Positions 1-6,238 of a DNA stretch of 8,436 nt are shown here, in pieces. The notes below the pieces were generated by a model, which was given only the letters and a program-made list of their open reading frames with translations, was not told the origin of the DNA and ran no database searches. Source of the stretch: Sulfuricurvum sp. (lineage in GTDB: Bacteria > Campylobacterota > Campylobacteria > Campylobacterales > Sulfurimonadaceae); the NCBI GenBank assembly GCA_014764075.1, contig JACXUE010000105.1:1-8436 (forward strand), written 5' to 3'. A program made the translations under genes and the position numbers. Every line of letters begins with the position of its first letter. The stretch's first letter is position 1.

Positions 1-1017
1 ATTATTGCCGCTGCAGAGATCAGCGGATGTGACGCTGTGTTTCCCGGATACGGTTTCTTGTCCGAGAATCAACATTTTGTAGAGATTTGTACCCATCATG
101 GGATCAAATTCATCGGTCCGACTCCCGAAGTTATGATGTTGATGTCGGATAAATCAAAAGCCAAAGAGGTAATGATTGCGGCAGGCGTTCCGGTTGTTCC
201 CGGATCGGATGGGGCAATCAAAGACATCGTCGAAGCCAAAGTGCGGGCTCGTGAGATCGGTTATCCGGTTATCCTCAAAGCCGCAGCCGGCGGCGGCGGA
301 CGCGGGATGCGGGTTGTTGAAGATGAGAGCTATATCGAAAATGCTTTTTTGGCAGCAGAAGCCGAAGCGATCGGTGCATTTGGCGATGGTACGATTTATA
401 TGGAGAAATTTATTAAAAATCCACGCCATATCGAAGTACAGGTGATTGCCGATTCTCACGGAAACGTTTTGCACATTGGTGAGCGTGATTGTTCAATGCA
501 GCGTCGTCACCAAAAACTGATCGAAGAGTCTCCGGCAGTTGCCTTGACTCCTGAAATCCGTGCCGAGTTGCACGCATCAGCGGTTCGGGCAACAAAATAC
601 ATAAAATACCAAGGGGCAGGGACCTTTGAATATCTTCTCGATGCCGATAAAAACTTCTATTTTATGGAGATGAATACCCGTCTTCAGGTAGAGCACTGTG
701 TCTCTGAGATGGTGAGCGGGTTGGATTTGATCGAAATGATGATCCGTGTCGCTGAGGGTGAAGCCCTTCCTTCACAAGAGAGTGTAGTTTTGATGGGTCA
801 CTCAATTGAGTGCCGTATTACCGCCGAAGATCCGGTGAAATTTTTGCCGTGTCCGGGAAAAATCACCCAGTGGATTGCTCCGGGCGGACGTAATGTCCGT
901 ATCGATTCCCACGCCCACGCGGGATACATCGTACCGCCGACTTACGATTCGATGATTGGTAAATTGATCGTTTACGGAAAAGACCGTAATGATGCGATTG
1001 AGCGTATGACCCTATAG
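1..1017 (+). CDS. accC: Acetyl-CoA carboxylase biotin carboxylase subunit, 5'-partial and C-terminally truncated
   Basis: The product carboxylates biotin on the carrier protein AccB, using ATP and bicarbonate, in the first step of fatty acid synthesis in the cytoplasm. The frame is open from base 1 (IIAAAEISGC...), so the GTG at 37 is an internal valine. By comparison with E. coli AccC about 68 N-terminal residues lie outside the window. ATP-grasp hallmarks are visible: the glycine-rich loop GGGGRGM (289-309), HIEVQV, ERDCSMQRRHQK, the catalytic MEMNTRLQVEH (664-696) and VPPTYDSMIGKLI near the end. The usual proline after QVEH is cysteine here. The odd point is the end. The frame stops with TAG right after RNDAIERMTL, where family members continue about 45 more residues of the C-terminal domain, and no such sequence is found in any frame before the next gene. 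Function of the product as read is doubtful. Pyruvate carboxylase subunit A is a related alternative, but the neighbours favour accC. Confidence 0.88.
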   Translation: MIAAAEISGCDAVFPGYGFLSENQHFVEICTHHGIKFIGPTPEVMMLMSDKSKAKEVMIAAGVPVVPGSDGAIKDIVEAKVRAREIGYPVILKAAAGGGGRGMRVVEDESYIENAFLAAEAEAIGAFGDGTIYMEKFIKNPRHIEVQVIADSHGNVLHIGERDCSMQRRHQKLIEESPAVALTPEIRAELHASAVRATKYIKYQGAGTFEYLLDADKNFYFMEMNTRLQVEHCVSEMVSGLDLIEMMIRVAEGEALPSQESVVLMGHSIECRITAEDPVKFLPCPGKITQWIAPGGRNVRIDSHAHAGYIVPPTYDSMIGKLIVYGKDRNDAIERMTL

Positions 1018-1036
1018 AGCTAAATAAAGCTGAAAA

Positions 1037-1042
1037 GAGGGG
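1037..1042 (+). promoter_or_regulatory. Ribosome binding site of the chemoreceptor gene (GAGGGG)
   Basis: GAGGGG lies 6 bases before the GTG at 1049 and decides that start. No promoter is recognisable in the 31-base gap after the shortened accC, so the native promoter may lie within accC or in sequence missing from this junction. Confidence 0.6.
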
Positions 1043-1048
1043 TTTCGT

Positions 1049-3178
1049 GTGAATCATTTAAGTATTGCTCAAAAAGTCCATATACCGTTGGTTGCATCCA
1101 TCATTATCGGTTTTGTGGTTGTTCTGATTAATTATTGGATATCGGTCGATCAGATACGTGAAGATAGTTATGCAACGCAGTCTAAAGAGATGAATACTGT
1201 TTTTACAGAAGCATTGGAAGCAAAAAACAGTGTTGGGATTACCAATGCGATCAATATTGCAAAAAACAGTGCAGTTGTTAATGGATTGACAAGTGGAGAT
1301 CGTGAGGGGACACTTAAAAGTCTGAAATCCCTTTCCAAAGAGTATAAAGAACATACGAAATTCGGAAATATCAAAATCCACGTGCACGATCGTGATGTTC
1401 GTAGTTTTATCCGTGTTTGGAAGCCGGAAAAATTCGGTGATGATTTAAGCGGCTTTCGCAAGACCATTTTGGCAGTAAAAGAGAGTCGAAAACCGCTTGT
1501 TGCGATTGAAGTAGGGGTCGCAGGTTTAGAGCTTCGCGGTATTGCGCCGATTGAATCAGGGGGTGAATATGTCGGTTCGGTTGAGTTTATGCAGGGGCTT
1601 AACTCGGTAGTAAAAGATTTACACAAAAAATTCGGAACCGAACTTATTATCGGTTTGGATAACCGTTATTTGGAAAATGCGAAAGAGATTCAAAGTGCCC
1701 AAAAAATTGGGAAAAATTTTACGTTAGCGGTCAAAGAGGATGTGGTAAATAAAGCATTTTTGAAAGAGTTGAACGAAGCGGAGTTTGATCCCAAATCCGG
1801 TTCATTTTATACCGAAAATTATTACGTCACTCCCGTACCGATCAAAGATTTTTCAGATGATGTGGTAGCGTACGCCTTCACTGCTAAAAAATTGGAAACG
1901 GTTGAAGCGATTATCGGTCAATCCGAAGATTCATTACTCCGTCAAGTCGTCATTATGGCAGTGCTAGATGGGTTGATTTTGGTTTTGTTGATCTGGATTA
2001 TCCGTCGTGTCGTGATTGAGCCTATTGAGAATTTGGACCAAATTGCCGAAGAATTGAGCAAAGGGGAAGCCGATTTAAGCAAACGACTTCGTATTACCTC
2101 AAATGATGAGATTGGAAAAGCAGCCAAGAGTTTTAACCTTTTTATCGATAAAGTGCAAAAGATTGCCGAAACAGCAGAACAGCGCGCACAAGAGGCGGTA
2201 CGTGCCAAATCGGAATCGGAAGGACAAATGTCTAAAAACGAGACCTCTTTGGCATTGGCTCGTCAAATGATACGGGGATCAATCTCTAATGCGGGAAGTC
2301 TTCGTAGCTCTTTGGAAGGAAATATTAAAAATCTTCATGATGTGAATGAACTCAATCATGAGACCGGTATTGTTGTCGATGATGTGAGCCACCAAACTGA
2401 CGAGATTATGGCAAGTATGTCGAACATTACCGAGATGATCAACGATTCACGCTCCAATTCAGAGCAGCTAAATCATAACGTGAGTGAAATTTCAAACGTT
2501 ATTACCTTGATCAAAGATATCTCTGATCAAACGAATCTTTTGGCATTGAATGCGGCGATCGAAGCGGCACGAGCCGGCGAACACGGTCGCGGTTTTGCCG
2601 TCGTTGCCGATGAGGTACGCAAACTCGCCGAACGGACCCAAAAAGCGACCAGTGAAGTCGAAGCCAACATCAGTGTCTTGAAACAAAACTCCATGGGGAT
2701 GCTGGAGAACAGTGAGCGTGTCGAAGAACACGCGCAGCAGTCGGCAGAAAAACTCGATCAATTCAAAAACATTATGGAAAAACTGATCCAAAATGTCGAA
2801 AAAATCAAAGAAGACAATCAATCGATCAGCTATGAAATCTTTGCAAACATGGCGAAAATTGACCTTATGATTTTCAAGAATAATGCCTACGCGGCAGGGT
2901 TTGAGGGGAAAGTGACGCAGGAGTTCAGTGATCATCACTCTTGTGCATTAGGGAATTGGTATGAACATGGTGAAGGGAAAGCTACATTTTCCTCTCATCC
3001 GTCATACGGCAAACTGCTCGAACCGCACAAACGGGTACATGACGAGGTGCGTCGTGCAATGCAACTGTTGAGTGAAGATCCGATTAAAAACGGCTTGGGT
3101 ATTGCCCAATGTTTCCAAAAAGCGGAAGAGGCGAGTGAAGAGCTATTCTCTATTCTAAATGAGATGGTCGAGTCGTGA
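1049..3178 (+). CDS. Transmembrane methyl-accepting chemotaxis protein with periplasmic Cache-type sensor and C-terminal CZB domain
   Basis: This is a 709-residue chemoreceptor that would signal through CheW/CheA to the flagellar motor. It starts at GTG with a good ribosome binding site. Domains in order: TM1 about residues 11-31; a periplasmic sensor about 35-290 that resembles dCache_3-type domains (FIRVWKPEKFGDDL near 120-133, then EVGVAGLELRGIAPI); TM2 about 300-318, which contains an Asp at 307; HAMP from about 319 to 373; a long coiled-coil signalling domain with the conserved hairpin tip starting at D490 (DISDQTNLLALNAAIEAARA, then GRGFAVVADEVRKLAER); and a CZB zinc-binding domain about 600-709. 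The CZB keeps C632 in CALGNW and H660/H664 in HKRVH. The position where relatives have the first ligand His (KIDH) is Leu606. The ligand is unknown. The gene sits between accC and the SurA-like gene, which are neighbours in C. jejuni, so it looks like a lineage-specific insertion. Confidence 0.93.
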   Translation: MNHLSIAQKVHIPLVASIIIGFVVVLINYWISVDQIREDSYATQSKEMNTVFTEALEAKNSVGITNAINIAKNSAVVNGLTSGDREGTLKSLKSLSKEYKEHTKFGNIKIHVHDRDVRSFIRVWKPEKFGDDLSGFRKTILAVKESRKPLVAIEVGVAGLELRGIAPIESGGEYVGSVEFMQGLNSVVKDLHKKFGTELIIGLDNRYLENAKEIQSAQKIGKNFTLAVKEDVVNKAFLKELNEAEFDPKSGSFYTENYYVTPVPIKDFSDDVVAYAFTAKKLETVEAIIGQSEDSLLRQVVIMAVLDGLILVLLIWIIRRVVIEPIENLDQIAEELSKGEADLSKRLRITSNDEIGKAAKSFNLFIDKVQKIAETAEQRAQEAVRAKSESEGQMSKNETSLALARQMIRGSISNAGSLRSSLEGNIKNLHDVNELNHETGIVVDDVSHQTDEIMASMSNITEMINDSRSNSEQLNHNVSEISNVITLIKDISDQTNLLALNAAIEAARAGEHGRGFAVVADEVRKLAERTQKATSEVEANISVLKQNSMGMLENSERVEEHAQQSAEKLDQFKNIMEKLIQNVEKIKEDNQSISYEIFANMAKIDLMIFKNNAYAAGFEGKVTQEFSDHHSCALGNWYEHGEGKATFSSHPSYGKLLEPHKRVHDEVRRAMQLLSEDPIKNGLGIAQCFQKAEEASEELFSILNEMVES

Positions 3179-3179
3179 A

Positions 3180-3201
3180 ATTGCCCGTTTATTCGGGCAA
3201 T
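3180..3201. terminator. Hairpin between convergent genes, possible bidirectional terminator
   Basis: A perfect 8-bp stem, ATTGCCCG paired with CGGGCAAT, has a six-base loop. It begins two bases after the chemoreceptor stop and overlaps the stop codon of the minus-strand SurA-like gene. Neither side has a good T-run (only TTTC on the minus strand), so it may be a weak or factor-assisted terminator or an RNA 3'-end protecting structure. Confidence 0.45.
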
Positions 3202-4025
3202 CGTATCACTTTGATATCAGCGCTTAGACGTAAGCGGGTGAAATAATCGTTTAAAACCTGATTTCTTTTTTCACCGATAATCGCATTGGAGATTTGAGGT
3301 CGAACCGATTCCAAATTCTCGGTAATGACATTATTTTTTTCGCGGATATAGAAGCTCATAAAGGCGTTTTTGCCGTTTGGGAGGATCGGGCTAAAGCTCC
3401 CGATAGCCGTTTTGTTGAGGATTTGTGCCAATTGAGGATTGATTTTAGCGTAAGGGAGACTCTCCTCTTTGCTTTGGATTATCTCGATATGGCGCATCGG
3501 ATCGGCAATTTTGGCTGCGAGTGCCTCTTGGGAGGGAGAGATGTACGTTGTGACGTCAAAACTCTCCGGACGGGAAAATTCGTCCAAATGGAGCTGATAG
3601 TATTCAGCTTCTTCCTCTGCTGTGGGTTGAGCCATTTTTGAAAATGCGATAGCACTGTAGAGCTTTTGTCCTTTGATGCTCTCCTCGATTTTGGCACGTA
3701 AATCTTTTTCGCTTAGTCCCCGCACCGTTTGCATCGCGTTTAAAAACTGCTCTTTGGAGAGGTTGTTTTGGGCTGCCATGCGTGTGAGCTCATCGTCGAT
3801 CTCTGCGGAATTGACGGTAATTTTTTTCTCGGAAGCTTCAAGTTGTTCAAGTTTTTTACGGATGAGGGAATCGACACTTTGTTTGGCGTCGGTGCCGCTG
3901 AGTTTCATCTCCTGTTGTACCTCATAGAGGGTTATGGGGCTGTTTTTGACCAACACGGCAACTCCCCCGATCGGGGCGCTCCATAAATAACTAGCCAAAG
4001 CGACCGAAAGTGTAAATAAGCGCAA
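3189..4025 (-). CDS. SurA-like periplasmic chaperone / peptidyl-prolyl isomerase
   Basis: A 278-residue exported protein likely to assist folding of outer-membrane proteins in the periplasm. The start is TTG at 4025, supported by AGGAG six bases upstream; a short signal peptide follows (MRLFTLSVALASYLWSA, probable cleavage near residue 17). Residues about 20-130 match a SurA N-terminal chaperone domain: GGVAVLVKNSPITLYEV, then DSLIRKKLEQLEA and the helical stretch KEQFLNAMQTVRGLSEKDLR. Residues about 150-235 read as a short, divergent parvulin-type PPIase region (FDVTTYISPS, IGSFSPILPNGKNAF). A C-terminal helix with IIGEKRNQVLNDYFTRLR returns to the chaperone module. Relatives in C. jejuni (Cj1289, from memory) lie between gltX and accC in the same opposite orientation. 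Catalytic isomerase activity is uncertain because the parvulin part is short. Confidence 0.82.
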   Translation of the reverse strand: MRLFTLSVALASYLWSAPIGGVAVLVKNSPITLYEVQQEMKLSGTDAKQSVDSLIRKKLEQLEASEKKITVNSAEIDDELTRMAAQNNLSKEQFLNAMQTVRGLSEKDLRAKIEESIKGQKLYSAIAFSKMAQPTAEEEAEYYQLHLDEFSRPESFDVTTYISPSQEALAAKIADPMRHIEIIQSKEESLPYAKINPQLAQILNKTAIGSFSPILPNGKNAFMSFYIREKNNVITENLESVRPQISNAIIGEKRNQVLNDYFTRLRLSADIKVIRLPE

Positions 4026-4104
4026 TGCGTACTCCTGAATCTAAAATTTTCTATTTTACCCGCTTTTAACAAAGGCTTAACTAAAATTCCGACATTGTAT
4101 CCAC

Positions 4105-4110
4105 AAAGGA
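4105..4110 (+). promoter_or_regulatory. Ribosome binding site of gltX (AAAGGA)
   Basis: AAAGGA precedes ATG 4118 with a 7-base spacer and supports that start. The 92-base divergent region 4026-4117 also contains TAAAAT at 4082-4087 on the plus strand and, on the minus strand, a TAAAAT upstream of the SurA-like gene. Both are only weak -10 candidates. Confidence 0.5.
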
Positions 4111-4117
4111 TTAACCG

Positions 4118-5125
4118 ATGATAGTCACACGTTTTGCTCCAAGCCCTACGGGGTATCTCCATATCGGCGGATTGCGTACCGCACTGCTGAGTTACCTTTG
4201 GGCGCGCCGCAATAATGGGAAGTTTTTGCTCCGTATCGAAGATACCGATTTTAGCCGTAACGATGAAGCGGCGGCTCGTGCGATCGTCGAAGCGTTCAAA
4301 TGGGTAGGATTGGAGCATGATGGTGAGATTGCATATCAATCCAGCCGTTTAGCTATTTACCAAGAATACGTCCAAAAGCTCCTCGATAGCGGTAAAGCAT
4401 ACAAATGTTATATGAGCCGCGAAGAGCTCGATGCATTGCGTGAAGAGCAGATGGCGCGCAAAGAGAGAGCAAAATACGACAACCGTTACCGCGATTTTAC
4501 GGGAACGCCACCGGAGGGTCGCGAAGCGGTTATCCGCATCAAGGCGCCGCTAGAGGGATCGATTACGGTGCATGACGGGGTCAAAGGGGACGTTGTTTTC
4601 AATGTCGAGGATATCCTCGATGATTTTATCATCGCTCGTGCCGACGGTACGCCGACGTATAATTTCGTTGTTGCGGTTGATGATGCATTGATGGGGGTGA
4701 CCGACGTTATCCGTGGAGACGATCATCTCTCAAACACCCCAAAACAGATTGTGGTTTATGAGGCGCTCGGATTCCCGATACCCCGTTTTTTCCATGTTCC
4801 GATGATCCACAACCATGAGGGAAAAAAGCTCTCCAAGCGTGATGGCGCAACCGATGTTATGGCGTATAAAACACTCGGCTACACCCCAGAAGCGTTGCTC
4901 AATTTCCTTGTTCGTTTGGGATGGAGTCACGGGGATCAAGAGATTTTCTCGATGAAAGAGATGTTGGAATTGTTCGATCCAAGCGATATCAACCGTTCCG
5001 CATCGGTCTATAGCGTCGAGAAACTCGACTGGCTCAATGCTCACTATATAACGAGATTTTGGTACGTCCTGATGGATTCGACGAAGCGGCGTTCAAAAAA
5101 GGGTATAAAGAAGAATCTCCGATGA
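4118..5125 (+). CDS. gltX: Glutamate--tRNA ligase, N-terminal part of a disrupted gene
   Basis: Class I aminoacyl-tRNA synthetase charging tRNA with glutamate in the cytoplasm. Residues 1-311 are normal GluRS: the ATP-binding signature HIGG at 15-18 after FAPSPTGYL, FLLRIEDTD, the tRNA acceptor-domain region GTPTYNFVVAVDDALMGVTDVIRG, and the KMSKS-type loop KLSKR at 237-241. It reaches VEKLDWLNAHYI, the usual entry to the anticodon-binding domain. The next 24 residues (TRFWYVLMDSTKRR...) are not GluRS-like and result from reading the true C-terminal part out of frame. Campylobacterota often have two GltX proteins, one of which charges tRNA-Gln with Glu for later amidation by GatCAB. I cannot tell which paralogue this is. 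As read, the product lacks an anticodon-binding domain and should not be a normal enzyme. Confidence 0.88.
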   Translation: MIVTRFAPSPTGYLHIGGLRTALLSYLWARRNNGKFLLRIEDTDFSRNDEAAARAIVEAFKWVGLEHDGEIAYQSSRLAIYQEYVQKLLDSGKAYKCYMSREELDALREEQMARKERAKYDNRYRDFTGTPPEGREAVIRIKAPLEGSITVHDGVKGDVVFNVEDILDDFIIARADGTPTYNFVVAVDDALMGVTDVIRGDDHLSNTPKQIVVYEALGFPIPRFFHVPMIHNHEGKKLSKRDGATDVMAYKTLGYTPEALLNFLVRLGWSHGDQEIFSMKEMLELFDPSDINRSASVYSVEKLDWLNAHYITRFWYVLMDSTKRRSKKGIKKNLR

Positions 5126-5361
5126 TACTCAAAGCCTTTGCTGAAGCATTGAAAAACGCTTCTGAGCTTCATTTGCCGAGTGACTATCACCATGTGATGG
5201 AGCAGGTTGTAGGAGAGCTGGAGATTGGTTTCGGGAAAATCGGTCAGCCGCTTCGTATCGCACTGATGGGGAAACTCTCAGGACCGGGGCTCGATACGGT
5301 TATGGCGATCATCGGTGTCGATGAGACATTGGCGCGAATTGATGCACTTCTAAATCATTAA
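5059..5361 (+). pseudogene. gltX: Glutamate--tRNA ligase, C-terminal remnant in another frame
   Basis: This stretch encodes the end of the GluRS anticodon-binding domain: VRPDGFDEAAFKKGYKEES, a helix, VVGELEIGFGKIGQPLRIALMG and SGPGLDTVMAIIGVDETLARI, the usual GltX C-terminus. GluRS-like reading can be followed back to about 5050 (NEILVRPDG). There is no ribosome binding site or proper start, so it is not an independent gene. It is shifted relative to the N-terminal part, which implies a net loss of 3n+1 bases. Adding both parts gives about 414 residues against 460-470 expected, so roughly 50-60 codons between NAHYI and NEILV are missing. A metagenomic assembly error and a real deletion in a redundant paralogue are both possible. 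Confidence 0.85.
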
Positions 5362-5368
5362 TCTTCTT

Positions 5369-5437
5369 CCGTTCGTGGTGAGCTCAGGGAAACATCGCTT
5401 TGCGAGCGGTACCCTTGTTTTGTCGAACTATGAACGG
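5369..5437. repeat. Interrupted REP-like palindromic element
   Basis: CCGTTCGTGGTGAGC (5369-5383) and TGTCGAACTATGAACGG (5421-5437) form imperfect outer arms (CCGTTC with GAACGG). The 37 bases between them fold further: AGGG (5386-5389) pairs with CCCT (5412-5415), and inside that CGCT pairs with AGCG around TTGCG. The arms resemble the two halves of a common intergenic palindrome (GAGCTTGTCGAA core) that I recall from many proteobacterial genomes, here split by an insert. It lies just after gltX and may also serve as its 3' end; there is no T-run. Confidence 0.5.
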
Positions 5438-5441
5438 CATA

Positions 5442-5479
5442 TTCTCATTCCCCCGATTCTAAGTTATAATAGTTATACT
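5442..5479 (+). promoter_or_regulatory. Promoter of the toxin-antitoxin operon with tandem 9-bp repeat
   Basis: TATAAT at 5465-5470 is a perfect -10 hexamer, with TTCTCA (5442-5447) 17 bases upstream as a weak -35. The -10 sits in a tandem repeat, AGTTATAAT (5462-5470) then AGTTATACT (5471-5479), differing at one base. The repeat overlaps where RNA polymerase binds and could be an operator for autoregulation, which is an inference. A ribosome binding site AGAGGG (5491-5496) follows, five bases before ATG 5502. Confidence 0.55.
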
Positions 5480-5501
5480 ATTTTTTTGTGAGAGGGTTAT
5501 C

Positions 5502-5792
5502 ATGCGGTTGCAACGTGCTGAGATCGATATTATCAAATCAACCCTGCACGAGAGCATCGACGATGCCAAAGTTTTTCTGTTTGGAAGCCGAACCGATGAT
5601 ACCAAAAGAGGGGGAGATATCGATCTCTTTGTTCAAACCCACAAAAATATCACCCTCAAAGAGGAGCTAAAAATCCTCTCCCGAATGGAACTTCGAGGGA
5701 TCGAACGCAAAATTGATCTGATTATTCAAACCCCTCTAACGCCCCCTCAAAAACTTTTTGAGACGATAGTCAAAGAGGGGATATTGTTATGA
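5502..5792 (+). CDS. mntA: MntA-like minimal nucleotidyltransferase antitoxin
   Basis: A 96-residue minimal nucleotidyltransferase of the pol-beta superfamily (MNT). In characterised MntA/HepT pairs the MNT protein transfers AMP from ATP to a tyrosine of its HEPN partner and so neutralises it. The active site is visible: G28-S29 followed by D39-I-D41 (GSRTDDTKRGGDIDLF), with a third acidic residue at D72 in KIDLII. The spacing between Ser and the first Asp is nine residues, one less than the GSX10DXD pattern described for MntA. The start at ATG 5502 is supported by AGAGGG five bases upstream. Its stop overlaps the start of the next gene by four bases (ATGA), so the two are coupled. The family assignment is strong; the antitoxin role is inferred from the partner. 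Confidence 0.87.
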   Translation: MRLQRAEIDIIKSTLHESIDDAKVFLFGSRTDDTKRGGDIDLFVQTHKNITLKEELKILSRMELRGIERKIDLIIQTPLTPPQKLFETIVKEGILL

Positions 5793-6238
5793 TGCAAGAG
5801 ATATTAGAAAAAATTCATCTGCATTTGAAGCGGGCAAAAAGCGCGATGAATGAGATCAAAGAGTGGAGCCATATTGATTTAGGTGTTTTTGAAGATTTTG
5901 AAAAAATCAAAACGATCGATACGTTCATTTACCGTTTTATCAAGCTTCAGGATATGATGGGGGAGAAGCTGTTTCGTATTTTTTTGGATGAAATCGGCGA
6001 GTACCGCGATCATATGTCTCTATTGGATATTTTGGATAAGCTTGAAAAGTTGGAAATCATTGAAAACAGCGTGGATTGGATGACCTATCGAAAGCTCCGC
6101 AATAAACTGACTCACGAATATCCGAGCAATGAAAATGAGATTGTCGAGGGGATTAAACTCTCTATCGAGGTGTTTAGTGAGATCGAAAAGATTTTAGAAA
6201 ATATCGAAAATTATCAAGTACGACGTAAACTGGTTTAA
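5789..6238 (+). CDS. hepT: HepT-like HEPN-domain toxin (predicted RNase)
   Basis: A 149-residue, almost entirely helical protein with the HEPN RNase motif R104-x4-H109 followed by Y111 (RNKLTHEY), exactly the RX4HXY signature of HepT toxins. In the known system the Arg and His are needed for RNA cleavage and the Tyr is the residue AMPylated by MntA. The flanking wording (IDTFIYRFIKLQDMMGEKLFR, and DILDKLEKLEII before the motif) is typical of DUF86/HepT-type proteins. Translation starts in the ATGA overlap with the nucleotidyltransferase gene; two consecutive ATG codons (5789 and 5792) make the exact first residue uncertain. Its TAA stop overlaps the stop of mqnA on the other strand. A HI0074-like non-toxic substrate-binding protein is the main alternative, but the intact RX4HXY favours HepT. 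Confidence 0.86.
   Translation: MMQEILEKIHLHLKRAKSAMNEIKEWSHIDLGVFEDFEKIKTIDTFIYRFIKLQDMMGEKLFRIFLDEIGEYRDHMSLLDILDKLEKLEIIENSVDWMTYRKLRNKLTHEYPSNENEIVEGIKLSIEVFSEIEKILENIENYQVRRKLV

Noticed and set aside
154..474. Long minus-strand open frame inside accC (and similar frames inside the chemoreceptor and gltX)
   Set aside because: They lie entirely within well-recognised genes on the other strand, show no family motifs or ribosome binding sites, and follow from codon bias.
4026..4117. Firm promoters for the SurA-like gene and gltX in their divergent gap
   Set aside because: Only AT-rich TAAAAT-type matches without -35 elements are seen, too weak to call as separate features.
5059..5361. A separate small gene after gltX
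   Set aside because: Its protein is the GluRS C-terminus and it has no ribosome binding site, so it is part of the broken gltX.
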